From the NCBI RefSeq assembly GCF_040115645.1, contig NC_089561.1:3348001-3412000 (forward strand): DNA of 64,000 nt, given 5' to 3'. Numbering within the stretch: the stretch's first letter is position 1; every line of letters begins with the position of its first letter. The position numbers were made by a program, and so were the translations under genes. This DNA comes from Euwallacea fornicatus. Its lineage: Eukaryota; Arthropoda; Insecta; Coleoptera; Curculionidae. The notes beneath the pieces are model-generated. The model was not told where the DNA came from and searched no databases. It saw only the letters and a program-made list of their open reading frames with translations. Shown piece after piece: positions 28,601-43,600 of this stretch.

Positions 28601-31600
28601 TTCAAATGAAAATATATCTTCATTGCGATGTAAATGGTTTGCAAACTCCGGTATTGATCAAACAATGTAAAGAATAAACTCCAGGCTTATTGTGGGATAT
28701 TATGCAAATAGCTCGCTGGGAAAGTTGGAAGGGTCTAGTAGTTTCAACGCTGGATCTAATAATATTAGGCTGCTTTTGGCTTTTGAGCGGGAGGAAAAGT
28801 AATTTTCAATTGAAACAGTGATGTCATGAACAAAGCAATAACTCAAACAATCATAGCATATTGTGTGTATTGGGATATGCGCAAATAATTCACCTAATAT
28901 GCTGTAGCTCTCGGCATACAAATTAAATATTGATTGAATCATTGAATGCTTTCTCAAAACGCAGGATTATCTGCAACTTTCCAGAATTATAAAGCTATTT
29001 CAGTAGAATTTTTCGTTAAAAGCTTAAAAAATGTGCCAATGAGACCTTTAATTGCTAGTCAACCAACTTTTGAAACGTATTTTTAATCGATGCTCACCTG
29101 GATTAGCCTAACCAAAAAAATATATTACGCTGACTTCTCCTGGATAGAAAAAATCCTGCCAGTGACCATCTAAAGCGTTTACCATGGTGCAAGTTTTACA
29201 GTTTCGTATTGCAGGAACTTTTACTTATCTCGTTCGAACTATACGAAATATTGTGCCACTATGCTTGACATAAAACAAAGCAATTTTTCTTAATAATAAG
29301 CGCATTCAGAGAACACACAGCACATATATTGCGCTAGAAATTTTCAACTGGCACAAGCTCACATTTTTATTGTCAGAGAACAAGCAGTCAGCGGATTTAT
29401 CTTCAGCTGCTGCAGCGCTACAACTCCTCTGAATGCGCCCAATCATAATCGCGATCCCGCTACTGTTGACCCCAGTCGAAAGGAAACAGGCAATTTCGAA
29501 GTTCAGGTTTAATGAAGAATAAAGTGCTTTTGGACCAGAATCCCCTCTATGTGTTTTCAACAAAACAATCCTATGTATAACCGTAGTTAACTGAACCTAT
29601 ATTTGCTAACTTGTGTCTGTCATATGTCCGTAGATAATAGTCCGTTTATTTTTATTTTTCGTTTGTGTGTCCGTCACATTGTCCTGTCATAAGTCGGTGA
29701 TTGAACGAACAAGTGAGAGTGGTGCGCAATATGAAATGGAATAAGAATCATTTTAATTGTCAGTGAGTAATTGAATTGCAAAACTCCTCCCCCACATCGC
29801 TTTGATGTTAATGTTATTAAATTTTTGATCAGTGACGATTAAAATGGTGATGTAATACATATGCCACATGCAAGTTTTATCGTTAGACAAAGTTAATTTC
29901 TCATATTAAGACAATTAAAACATTCATGTTAAGCATATAGTATTACGGGAGTGATTAGTAACTGTCCTGTCTCTTGTGTTCTCTGTGTCGCTGCTGCAAC
30001 CCGTAGCGAGTTCTGGAACTCCTTTACACCGCGGTAAGTCGCAGCATACTCCCATATTCGTTCTCTGTCTGTTTGTCTGTTCTATGTACTGCCTGTTACA
30101 TACCTCCATTAAAACTAACATTATTGGAAAGTCTAGCTTAACCTCAAGGTTTTTTCAAGAAAGTTTGAAGGCTTCTCAGTCCTCTTAAGACTTTCTCTAG
30201 ATTTTCTCTCAAATGCATCAAAATTTTCAGTTTTGTATCCAATTTCATTGGCTCACCTAAAGTTGGAGATACAGAATTGAAATATGTGATTCATACTATG
30301 ACTCGACCTCTCTGTTTGTTCGTCTACAATTTTATGTATTGTTCTTTGTGTGTTAATCGTTTATCATGCTTTTTATGGTATGTCTATGATTTTTTTCCTT
30401 GCAGGCAACTAAATTGAAACACAATTATTCTTTACTCACTGTAAAGAAGCAAACGAGCAAAAAATTTTGACTTATTTCGTAGAAGCATCTGAAAGAGCAA
30501 TTCAAACAGATGCTGTTAGTTAAATAGTATTTATACTGTATACAAAAAGTGTTTGAAATTCTCATAACATTTGGAAAGCAATTTAGATATGAGCGGCATT
30601 AATATGTAGCTCAATAGCAGATCTAATACAATTTCTTTCTAAAATGCAAAAAATCTTTAAAAAACAGTTTCCGATATGCTAGAAGCATTCCATAGTATGA
30701 GCACATACATACATCCGCTGAATATCAACTCGTTTAGTTTTAATTGGAATGCACTGAATTTTGTTGATAATTGGAAAAATCTTGTTCCAAGAAGAAAAAC
30801 TCTTATTCAAAGGAGATTATCCCAATTCGAACATACCTGAAATTTCTAGGAATTAGAGAGCATAAACGCTAATTTCAATTATTTCTGGAAAATCTCCTAA
30901 ATTTGATAAAGGAAATTCGCAAAATATAAAATTAAAATTTAACGTATCCTATCCTGAACTTTGATTGATCGACTGAGTGACAATTTTCTTTGTGACGTGT
31001 TTTTTTTATCTCGTATTAATTTTTTATTTCTTGATATTATATTACTTTTGATGTGTCCTCTTATCTACTTTATTGGTTTAGTCATCCTCTTCATCTCAAA
31101 ATATATGTTTTATAAGGGCTAGTCTAAATTAAGATATTTGGGGTTTTTAAATGAAGTAAATGAATTGCAGCAACTGTCCATATTTTTTTAGGAACGAACA
31201 AGTTTCCTGACACTTTTAAGAGGTATCTCTGAAATTGCCAAAATTCGGATTCTACTCAATGACTTCATGAATTCCTAAAAAAGACTGTATTTAATTAAAT
31301 TAAAAAAAAGAGAAACGTGAACATTTCGAATTTTTCTGTATTACCTTCATTATTTGTTATCGCCTGTGAATTTGTCACAGTCAAAAAACTGATGTTACTA
31401 CTAAATTCTTCATAGTTTTTTTTATTACAATTTATATTTCTCGTCTCTTTCTCTACTTTCTTGCTCCGCTCTCCGGCATCTAAAAATTTACGTTGTTTAG
31501 AACAAAATTCATATGTTTCTATCGTTTATTTTCACTCATTGCAATTATAATTTAATTTCGAAAAAAATTTAAGTGTTTTTTAAAAGACGTATACAGAAAA

Positions 31601-34600
31601 GAAATACTGAAAATATTTTTACAAGAACATCTTCAAATTTTTACTTGTAACTGCAAGAAAAGACCCATTGTGTGTTTCACTATTGTTGCGCAAGAAGTCT
31701 CTTTCGTTGCAATGTAATCGTATGCTCTGTCGCTGCGCCATCTGTATATTTCTTCATTTAATCTCATTTTTATCATTAAAATCCAGACTTAATCACTAAC
31801 CTCAAATGCCGTGGTGGAGGAAAAATTAAAAAATTGAAAAAAACGTTTAACTTTTCCCCATATTCACATAATATAATTTAACAATCCGCAGAAATTTGTA
31901 TCTACCTAGATGTCTGTTCAAGTAAAACACGAGTTGCCCAGACTCAAGTTGAGTTTTGACCACCTCAGTTACAGTCAAATCATCTTGGTCTGCACAACCA
32001 GTTAAATCAGTTTTCTTGACGTAAGGTAAGGGACCATGATGCAAGTTAAAAATTGTCAATTTTGATGATTTCCCATTTGAAGGAGTAGAATTTGATTTGC
32101 CCTCAAAAGAGATTTAATATAGGGTAGGTAATCAATAAAGGGCTTTCCCTTAAGCGACTTTTAAGATACAGTATCGATGTAGTTATCAAGCACACGCAAG
32201 GGGGAGAGATAAGTTTCTGATCATGATTAAGCAATTAGAGTAAATGGAAGAAATTGGATGAGGCATGAAAATTGCGGTGCTATTTTCCAATAGAGGTCTC
32301 AATGTGATTTAGCGTGAGAACGGAAATTGCGCAATTTTTAATCGTTAAAGGCGCTATAAAAGTAACATGAAATTATTTGCTGCATTTGTCTTGTCTAGTA
32401 CCTCCAATAAATCTTTGCGTAGTACACGAATAAATCCTCAACTTTTAACTTGCATCATATGCAAAAAATCACGACAAAACCGTGCTAAAAACACACGCCA
32501 AAAACGTTAGACCATAGAACACACTTTAAGTATCTGACGGCTCAAACCGGAATCCCTACCCTTGTCTTCGTGTCAAGTCATTCCCTAGAGCTAGTTGTCT
32601 AAAGCACCGGGGACGCCCTTGAAAGCAACAGATCGCCCTACATAACAGCCAATTCAAACATCTCAAAGGGCATTTAATTGAAGTTCTTGTCGTGCTTTAA
32701 CCAGCTGCTCTTTACACATTAACCTGTAACCTCTGTACAACCCGATATCCTTTATCGCACCTCTTATAATTAATTTTCCCAGAGGGACCCTTATTCTGCA
32801 TCGTTGCATTTTGTCCAATATTCACATACACACTGTTAAAATTTAACTGCTGTGTCACTATGATAATGAGTATTTATAAGGCGTATGAACAATTATGGGT
32901 GAGCAATTTGCCCAAATTGCTATTGTTGCCCTTTCCAGTGATGGTGCACTTTCGGCCTTTTCTGCCTGAAACGGGTTAAATTTCATTAGTAAGTAGACCC
33001 TAATTTAATGAATGTGTGATTAACATTATAACTAATATTATCATCAGAGTATTTTCTAGATTTTAAGCTTTAGAATTCAGGCCATCACCATTTGTATGGT
33101 AAGTAAAAACTAGCTTTAATTACTTTGATATGATTTTCTTTATGTAAAGTCTTATAAATATTCATTACGTTCATAGTGACGAAGCAATGTGTTGGAAGAT
33201 CAGACAATTCACCACCCCTTCTGTTGTAATATATAGAGACTTTTGTTCATTTAGAAGTAAAGGTATTGCCTGCGTAAAGTTACTTTGTCGTAATAATGTA
33301 AAATTAATCCCCTCAAAGGTGAAAATTCATTTACAGGCATGGCTGTTATTTTTACATTATTACGACTCTATGCAGCTTACATCTTATTCAGCGCTTCCGA
33401 GGAGATATTGCTAAAGTTCTGCATGAACTCTTCCATTTCATGAAAATTAATTTTCCTTTTTTACTATTTATATACGTTATAGCTAAACATATTATGCACC
33501 ATAAACCAGATATCTTGCAGTTTCCGTCAAGAGCTGTTCTTTTATTCAATTTTATTCGACGAACCGTTTCTTTACTAGTTTCTGGTGCATTTTAAATACA
33601 AATTTTTCGTTTTTATTGAAAAATAATTTGAATTTTGTTTTGATTTAGTCGAGTGGCAGTCATGCGCGGACAGGTGGTTTCTCCTCAAGGACTGGGAATT
33701 GTGGGGATTCGAGTTTCCGTCGATAGAGAGTCCAAATTTGGTTTTACACTCACAAGAAATGGAGGATGGTAAGTTTCAAGTGCAAATGAAAATCCAGAAA
33801 TTCGATATAGATTTGATGTAGACACCCTTCAGTGTCAGTTGCTTTCACTTACGGTCGGACGCACTGATGTAATCTAATTAAAGCACAAAAACGTTTCGGT
33901 GTTGGACTCCTCGACTTCCTTTCTTATCAGAAAAACATCCATAATATGGTATTTTTCGACGCGTATAGAAAATGGATCTTTGTTAGTTTTCGTACCAAAG
34001 AGATATTAACGGGCATCAACCTTTTAAGACTTTTAATAGCAACAAAAGGAGCTTATACGAATAAAGCTATTGACATTCCAGTGGCAACAACTGAAAGGAA
34101 ACCTCATAACACTCTCCTTAATATTCAAAATCCAACAGACATCAACTAATAAATTAAGTTATGTCCTGGCCAGGTTATCATCAGACTTCCAGATGGTACT
34201 ACCCGATATCAGTAGATTAGTGGAACTTTTAGTAAAATGTCCTCATCAGAAATATCTACTAAAACTGTGTTTCAGTGTTCCAAAATTCAACGATTTCGAG
34301 TGATTTATTAAAAGAGCAGTTGATCACATCGTGTTTCCCATAACTTGTTCTTCAATGACTCATTACTTTTTACTGCTAATCCATAAAATTCCATTCCATA
34401 TTCACTTCTCAAAACCACATTAAGGAGTATTAAGAAATCCTTCAATGGACGACAAGGAAATCGTAACGCCCCTGCCATTCCTAATTTGATTTCATCCCAG
34501 CTTCGGATTTACTCCTAGTTTGATCCTCTGCAGACTTGTTTATACAAAGGGAGTAAGCAAATCTACGGTTTCAAATGATAAAGCAAACGTCTGAAGCCTT

Positions 34601-37600
34601 CGGTCTTTTATTTAAAGAAGTATTTGCCGTACTTTATGGGTTCTCTTTTCCTCTATCGTACTTTACAGTAAAGTAATTTTATCTTATTAAAATAAAACTT
34701 AAATCGGGTTTTGTGTCTCAAGTTTCAGCTCTAAAGCTCCGCGATAAGTTGGGAATCTCTCGTTCGCTTTGTAGTACAAATTTTTGTTTAGGCTTAATCT
34801 CTGAAGGACTTCCGGTAATCGCTTCTTACTCTTTTTTTTTGGAATTAACGTTGGATTCCTCTCGATTTTCACTCCTTAAAACTGAAATATTTGCGGCCCA
34901 TTTAACTGAATTATTTAATTTTCATCTCCACGTTCATTGTGTCGAAAGTCATGACATCGGTTTAATTTCAAGGAAAATATTTATGTTCAATTTAAGTTGC
35001 TACGCCAGACAAAAACCGTATAATTACAAAGAAATTTACAGATATCTTTGATGTGGATCCTCTTTCTTTGCCACTTGAGTTAAATTTTAATTAAGATCTA
35101 CCCTTTCAGCGTCCCTTCTCATTGCATCCCCTTTATTTACGTCTGAAAGGGAATAGGTTTGGTTTAAAGCTGCTTTAAATTGTTCCACACTCACTTGATG
35201 ATTCATTCAAGCGATCCCAGCCACAACATAATGGTGATTTTTCCAGGTTTGATGTGTTTGTCATTAAGGGAGGAGCACTACAACATATCATCAGAAAATT
35301 GTCAGTGTATCGCAACTTTACTCGTCGCTGTTTCAATTCCTTCTCTACTTAATCTCTATTTGTCGCATCTCTGGAACTCTCCCGTAGGGAAATTTCATCC
35401 AAACTTTACAACCAATGATCTAAAGGTTCTTTCGGATTTAAGGGAAAATTTTGTTTATACCTCTTGGAAGTTCAATTCGATGTTTTGAAACTCGAAAACT
35501 TCGAAGAATTTTGTGCAAAAAAAGAACCTCGACTAGTTATTCTTCCCTAGGGAATTTTATTCAACATTGAAGCATTTCAGATTTAGAGAAGAATTGAATG
35601 ATGGAAAAATAATTGTGCTTTTTCAGGTTTGATGTCCTGGTCAATGGAGGAGGTGCAGTCACTCTACAATTCCAGAGGTCCCCCTTCAAACCCAAAACCA
35701 TTACAGTCTACGTTCCTTGGAACCAAATTATTGTCCTGCCCCCCATTCACATGCAACTTACCGAAGATGGAACCAGCCAACATCTCATCGAGTAAGTACC
35801 ATTTTTTGTGACTAAAAAACCCCATTTAATTTATTACCTTCAAACACTACCCGACAAAAGCCAATTTATCTTTTTACCATTTTGCTTTCACAAAATCCAT
35901 TTTGTATATTAGAATTGACAGTAAAAATGCACTTCATTAGTTGATTGACAGGTAATAGAATAATTCGAGGAATCAAGCACAATGGGACCTAATGGAAACG
36001 TTAAACTATAATCGAGCTTAAATGTTGTTCCATGTACATAGATGTGACGTAAATTATGGCACAAATTGTGGTGCAGTGTGGTTGGTTATTTTTATTTTGA
36101 GGGGGCTATTCATAGTAGAAGTTCCTTTATTGTGAATTAGGTGATGTGTTCATAAAGCCATTGTACTGAATAATGAACAAAAGTGGATCTCTTGGTGACT
36201 ATTCTCCTCAAAATTATATAGATCTTGAAAATTTGTCAATTGGTAAGCTACAAAAACCACTGGAGAAGAAGGACGAAAAAAAAATTTAAGATGAACGTTT
36301 GCAAAAAAAGTGAATAAAAATTTAAGCCGAAGTAATCTAAAGGGCGCCTGAGCTGAAACTGTAAATTTAAAATTTAACGATATGTTACAAGAAATCTATA
36401 AGTTTGAAGTATGCTATAAATATAAAAATATGAAGAAACTGAAAATAAAAATGCATAAAAAAGAGCACAGATATTCCATGTACTTTTAGGTATCTATCGC
36501 CTGGAATATCCTGGAATGGCTTTGCTATCCTGGATTAACCTAATTTCTTTTAGTGCTAAGTTCCTATATTTTGATCTTGAATATTATCCACTGAGAATGG
36601 GATATTTTTACCAAATTTCCAAAAATTATATCGCATACTTTCTGCAGTGCTTTCAATTTGGATTGCTCATTATAAGCGGATTAGATAGTTCCAACTTAAG
36701 TTATTCTCGTTTTTTCCCTGATACATGTGTCTGTAAAGTAAGACCACGCATCCAAATAATTCCCGATAATTTTTCGATTATTATACCGAGTGGTCCATTT
36801 AAAATGGCAAATCGGAATAATTCGAAAATTACGTATCGGAATGAAAAAAGTTTCAAAAAAGATTTTTTTGTCTCGAGCGAGCACATTCAATTACATCAAA
36901 CATGGCTCCCCGACACTACCATCTAAGGATGAGGTGGGGTAGCTTTGAAATCTTAAATGGCAACCGTCATTTATTGCAGCTTCGGATTCTACAATGAAAA
37001 TTACGTGGGGTTTATCTGAAACTTTTTTTTTCAATTTGCGACAAATGGTGCTGTAATCAGAAATATAGGCTTTATCTTGATTCCGGAAAAAGTATCGCAT
37101 CTTTTGTTTTTTTCATTTTCACCATAGGTACAGTATCTAATAATGTAAGAATTTATATGATTTTGCATGTGAGGTGTCTTTGAACTGCCAGAGTGCTGTG
37201 GAATCTTATAGGAACCACTTTCCTAATAGAGAAACGCCACCCTTTTCTACATTTTACCGCATTGTAAAAATTTTTAAAGCCACTGGTTGTGGTAAACCTT
37301 CAAAAAAACAGCGTTCAAAAACAGTTACTCGTGGAAACAACGAAATTACTATTCTAGCAGTTGTGAATGTAAATCCACATGTAAGTACGAGAAGATTATC
37401 GTGAGATTTAGAGATATCATGCAAAAGTGTATTGAGAATTCTCCACAATTTTAAACATCAGTCTCACCATATTTCGTCACACTACGAACCGAACCAAAAG
37501 GATTATGGCCCTCGTATGCCATTTTATCAATGCGCATTACACAAAGTGAAGGAAAGTCTTTTTTTTTATTTGTTCGCTTTGCAGGGGAAGACTGTTTCAC

Positions 37601-40600
37601 AAATCATGGACAAGTAAATTTAAAAAATATATACTACTGTTCTACGGAAAATCCTCACTGGACACGACAAGTGGTTGATCAACAACTATGGTCTGTGAAC
37701 GTTTGGTGTGGGATACTTGATAATAAAATAATTGGGCCATATTTCATTGATGGCTCTTCAATGGAATAAAATAACAACTTCTTTAATGAAGATTTGCCTT
37801 TATTATCGGAAGACAGAACAGAAGGTCTTTATTCGTGGTTTCAGCATGATGGTTGTTCAGCTGATTAGGTCTTAGTTTCCCGAGAAACTTTACATCGTTA
37901 ATATCCAATGGATGGATAGGACGTGGTGGACTTATTCATTGACCCGCACGATCACCTGATCTTATCCTAATTGATTTTTTCTTATGAGGCCATCTCAAAG
38001 AAAAAGTGTATTCAAAATTACTCGCAATGCCTGAAAACGTGACAGAAAGGATTAGAGGTATTTATGACTATATTGTTGTCAAAGTTTTAGTGTCCGCTCA
38101 GCGAGCATTACAGATGGGCTTAAGAAAATGTATTGATGAAGGTGGTGGATATTTTGAATATTTGCTTCATCAATAATTTAATGTCTGATTTGTTTTGTTT
38201 AATGGAATAAAAATTTAATTTAAAAATGTATTTATAATCTTATTAATAACTGAAATTAATTTTGTTTCACAAACGGTGTTCTTTAAACTCTAGCAAATGC
38301 ACCAAAAAAAGAACAGGTTTCAGACAGACATGACGTAATTTTTCTCGTAGGGTTCGAATGTGCATTAAAAAATGGAGGTTGCCGTTTAAGATTTCACAGT
38401 TACCCCTGCCCCGCCCCCAGGTGATAGGGCTAGGGATTCGTGTTTGGTGTCTCAAAGGCAAACAATTCTTATTTGGAGCTTTTCTCGATCCGATGCGTAA
38501 TTCTATAGATCTCCCGAATTGTCCGACTAAACGGACCACCCGGTGTATTATATTTGAAGAATTCTCTCTGGAAGTAGATACGGATATATTATTATATTAC
38601 CTATCATTGTTCATCCCCCTCTTATTTACTAATTTTTCCTGTTTATTTCAGTCGCAACCCGGCGTTATACTTCCCAGGAGTATCTAGGTCATTCTTCGAT
38701 TCAGATGGGTCATTGCCTAACGTGTGCGAGGAACACGATCCAGAAAAACTCCGCCCAATCATAACGGGCACGTGGATGCCGGAAGCAGTAGGAGGAATGC
38801 AGGGTAGGAGCGTCATCTTTGCCGAAACCCAGATTGTCCAGGAATCCATCCCTATTCCAGGTGAGTTATTGGGATAATGTATGAACGGCCCTGGAAACGG
38901 CTTGCCAAATTTTACCGCTTATCAGTTATTTAGCGCCCTAGAAATTCATGGATGCGCTATCCTGAGAGGATGGATCTGTTTTTGAATTATGCAGAATGGG
39001 GATATTCGAATGAAATGGGCTGATTGATGTGGGGTGATTGTTGGGTTCATCTGGAAGGCTTTTGCTCAATGTTTAATCGTCTTCACGCTATATGCAGCTT
39101 AAACATACTGCGCGGCTTGAAAGTTCCTCATAAATTCGTTACGATTACAAAGACGTGTTTTATGAAAATTTGACTATGTGGTTTACTCTCAACATAGGTT
39201 ATATGTAGAAATTTGAGCTCCAACTATGACTCACCTTGCAAAACTTTGTAAGACGTGAGATATGAAGGAATAACATGACTGAATTATTCTATGTAAGGGA
39301 TTTCTCTAACGGCAATAAAGGATAACTATCAGCAACTCTTAAAAATTATTACACTCAATCTTTAAATCCATTTCTCGCTTTGTTTCCTTTACAGCAGTCA
39401 CTAAATTGTTTTCTATTCCTCGCGTACGGAGGCAAATGGTTTACTTTCAGAATAGATTGGCAGATTTCCAGAGAACATTCACTTGAAACGTACACCGGCC
39501 TGGATGGGATTTTTATGTAAATTGTGCAGATAATTTCCACAAAACTGGCATAAATATGATTATAGTTCCACCATAAAGGAGCATCGCTTTTAAATGAATA
39601 TTGTTCGCGACTTCTTGGGTCATTGTCTCGTTAACAGGCGCTTTAACCCTGGAATTTCTTCCAGGCTCTAACTTAAACATAATGTACCAAAGCTCCCAAT
39701 CCCTGGGATATTTGACCACGATCCAAATGAAACTTACGGGCGATAAGATACCAGATTCATTAACCCACGTACACGTACGGGTGGAAATTGAAGGATGTCT
39801 TTACGTGAAAACTTATGAGGCCGACCCTAATCTCTATCACACCTTCGCCTGGAACAAAAGGAACATCTACAAGCAGAAAGTGTATGGAATTGCCACTGCC
39901 AAGGTTCGCGTGTTTGAGAACTCCTTCTCTTTATGAGCTTATACTTTAATTTCTTATGAAGGTGTCCATTGGGTACCAGCATGAGACTTGCCATGACCTT
40001 GTTTGGGTAACGCAGACGGCAGAAATCAAAGGGTTCGACGTGGATATCTCCGATATAGGAGGCTGGGGCCTGGATATTCATCACCATTACAATTTCCATG
40101 AAGGAATTCTGCAGAAAGGAGATGGTTCTACTCTACACTTTAAGGTGACTGATTTTTCTGATAGTTTGTTGATTTTTCACGGGCGCTTCTTGCAGAAATA
40201 TCCACGTATGGTGAAAGTTGTTATGGGGACTGGATTGCAACGAAGCATCGATTGCCCTGGACAATGCGGCGGCCTAGCCAAAGATGCTCGACTTCTGACC
40301 CCCGGATCTTTGGCCAGTGGTCCCGATGGCAGCATTTATGTTGGGGATTTCAACCTCGTCCGCAGAATCACCCCCGAGGGAAAAGTGTACACAGTTTTGC
40401 AACTAAGGTACGTAAGCCGACTCTTTTTTATCAACTTCTTTGCAATGGACGTGATCGGGAAAAATTTACTTCTTAACGTCCCCAATCGATGGCGATTTTT
40501 CAGTTAGATTCTTTTACTTTGATTTCATGTAAAATCACTTGTTTCAGGCCCACTCAAGTGGCATATAAATACTACTTAGCGATATCACCCGCTGATGGAC

Positions 40601-43600
40601 ATTTATACGTGTCGGATCCAGAGAAACATGTGATTTTGAAGGTTCTCTCATTGGAACCTGTGCAGGATCCTATAATCAATAGCGAAGTGGTAAGTAGAGA
40701 ATTTGTTTCTTGGACTTTGTAATAAGGAACATTAACCATGTATGTTGCAAATTTGCTATGGTCAAATCTATTATTAAGACTTTCTCTGCGATCCACAGTT
40801 CAATTGCTTATTCCAGTTCGAATTGGAAATTTAAGCCAAACGAATTAATAGCCCAATGCTGGCAATTAGTATTCGGAATTATATTAATATTTAACACTGA
40901 TGCTCCCCATTGGGTCCTTCGACGATTTTAGGGGAGACACTTCGAGGGGCTTGCCAGCGGCGCAGGTTTCTAGAGCGATTTGTAGTTAAATTTAAGAGAA
41001 CATTTATTGAATCCAAATTAGGAAAAGATTCCTATAAACATACATCCGGAATCGCTTCATTCTCGCAATAGACCATGCAATACAGGGCATATAGGCCAGT
41101 TTTTATTTAGGAGAAAGCACATTAAATTTAATTTTTATTGACTTTTGGTACGGCGCTAAGAATTTATCTGCTTAAAAAGAAATATCGACGGCATGAAATA
41201 TCCACAAAATGTTGGTTTACCTCTGTAGCAATTTTACGAGCATAAAGGAGTTTTAAAAATTTAAGAAGGCTGAAAGGTAATTTCTGATCAAAATTGCTTT
41301 GCTCTATATGGTACGGCTTTATTAATCTATCGATATAGCTTAAAACATGCAGCAAGTTACGCGTCAATGACTTACTATATGCTGGCATTATAAAGGTTAT
41401 ATATCAAAATTGGGCGTACATGACAGATATTGCAAGTATGAAATTTTCAAACGAAATACATATATTTTTGAAATTACTGGAAGTTAAGAAACGAAACGCC
41501 GGTGGTTTTTAAAAGCTCTAAAAGTTTCGTTATAATTTGCAACATCATCATGTTAGTATAGTGAAACCAGGCGTGTACTGGAAGCGATTTTAAATTGAGA
41601 AATAGGGCGAAAAAAATAGGTACGGACAAAATCGTTTTATGAAAATTGCTAAGCGTGAAAAAATTATGCTACGTCAATGAAATATTACATATTGTGCGCT
41701 GAAAGGGTTCTCTATAATTTGAAAAACATGTATTTGATGTCGATAAAATAGAAACTTACACAAGGATATTTAAATGGAGGTAAGGACACACACACACAAA
41801 TATATATATATATATATATATACAGGGTGTCCTCGAATTACGTGGCCAAAATAATACCGCAAATTGTTTGAGTGAAAATAAGTCGATTTAACTAAACTTC
41901 CCTCAGTCCAAAAGTTGATAATTATGGAGCTACAGGGTGTTAAAGTTGAAAAAAAATCACATTTTCTTTAATATCTTTCGATTTCTTTAAGTTAATTTCA
42001 CGAAATTTCATATTTGAAGGTGTTTTAGGATACGAAATTCAAATTTATTAACGATTTAGTTGTTTCTTCTAGGGGGCGCCACAAGCGATCATTAGGACAC
42101 ATTTAAATCTCTGTAACTTTTTCGTGCCACGGTGTATATTATTTTGGTATTTAAAAACCTTTTTCCCTACCTTTTATACTTAGAAAAGGTATACTTTATT
42201 GACGTCGCTAGAAGCAACGGTTTTGGAGAAAAACGCATAATTCTAATGCGCTGCATATTTGCGTTAGCGCTTTTATGTAAATAACTCAGTTGGCTATGTT
42301 TTTAATTGACATTTTAACACTTGAATTTGTTTCTCAAATGTCAGTTTTTTTATTTAGCCCTCAGTTTTTCTTGTCAGTTTCGCTTCTTGTTCCTGTAAAT
42401 ATCCATAAGTATGGCCAATAAATTCACTTATTCTGAAATGGTGGATATGCTGTTAGTTTATGGACTTTGCCGTTGTAATAGTCAAAATAATATCTGATTT
42501 TGAAAACTTATTGTTATACCTTTACTAATAATTATTTTTGAAAAACTTAATTTTTTTTTAACGGAAAATAATTTTAAGGTAATTTGCATGCATCATCAGG
42601 CTTAGATGCATTTTTCTCCAAAACCGTTGCTTCTAGCGACGTCAATAAAGTATACCTTTTCTAAGTATAAAAGGTAGGGAAAAAGGTTTTTAAATACCAA
42701 AATAATATACACCGTGGCACGAAAAAGTTACAGAGATTTAAATGTGTCCTAATGGTCGCTTGTGGCGCCCCCTAGAAGAAACAACTAAATCGTTAATAAA
42801 TTTGAATTTCGTATCCTAAAACACCCTCAAATATGAAATTTCGTGAAATTAACTCAAAGAAAATGTGATTTTTTTTTTCAACTTTAACACCCTGTAGCTC
42901 CATAATTATCAACTTTTGGACTGAGGGAAGTTTAGTTAAATTGACTTATTTTCACTCAAACAATCTGCGGTATTATTTTGGCCACGTAATTCGAGGACAC
43001 CCTGTGTATATATATATAGAATACACTTCAGAAGTAAAAAATGACCGGCACAAGAAAAATCAAATGCAAGATATTAATTGGAAAAATTCCTGTATATTGA
43101 AATTTTGTAATATGCGAACAAGTTCGTATATATAGAGCGTGGTAAAGGGTCTCTATAAGATTAAAAATTTCAAAGAGTGAAACCAAAAAAAAACTAAAGA
43201 GGAGAAATAATTTTTTAACCTTGCTCCGTCCCCAAACATTGTGATACGCCGCTGAGATTCGCTCAAGACGAAACGCATTAATTACGCCTAGCTTATTGAT
43301 GCTCAAATTAAGATAATAGTTAGCCATCTTTGTTTGGAGAAATTGCCTTGTTTGGGTTAATTTCACTTTGCGAACGTCATATCTCTAGAACGTTTTAATT
43401 GCCCTACGACACGAGGTTTTAATAACTGTTTCAGGTGGTTGGAAACGGGGAGAGATGCATCCCAGGGGATGACACTGCATGCGGGGATGAGGGTCCAGCA
43501 AAATACGCTAGACTGGCGCACCCTAAGGGAATTGCCATTGCAGTCGATGGTACTATGTATGTCGCCGATGGAACCAACATAAGAGCGGTAGACCAAAAGG

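Noticed and set aside
29924..30188. Opposed short frames with several cysteines in the large intron
   Set aside because: No acceptor/donor pair, no conserved pattern, and surrounded by featureless intron.
36516..36926. 136-codon plus-strand frame
   Set aside because: It runs from intron into the inverted end of the 36784 transposon, with no motif and AT-driven composition.
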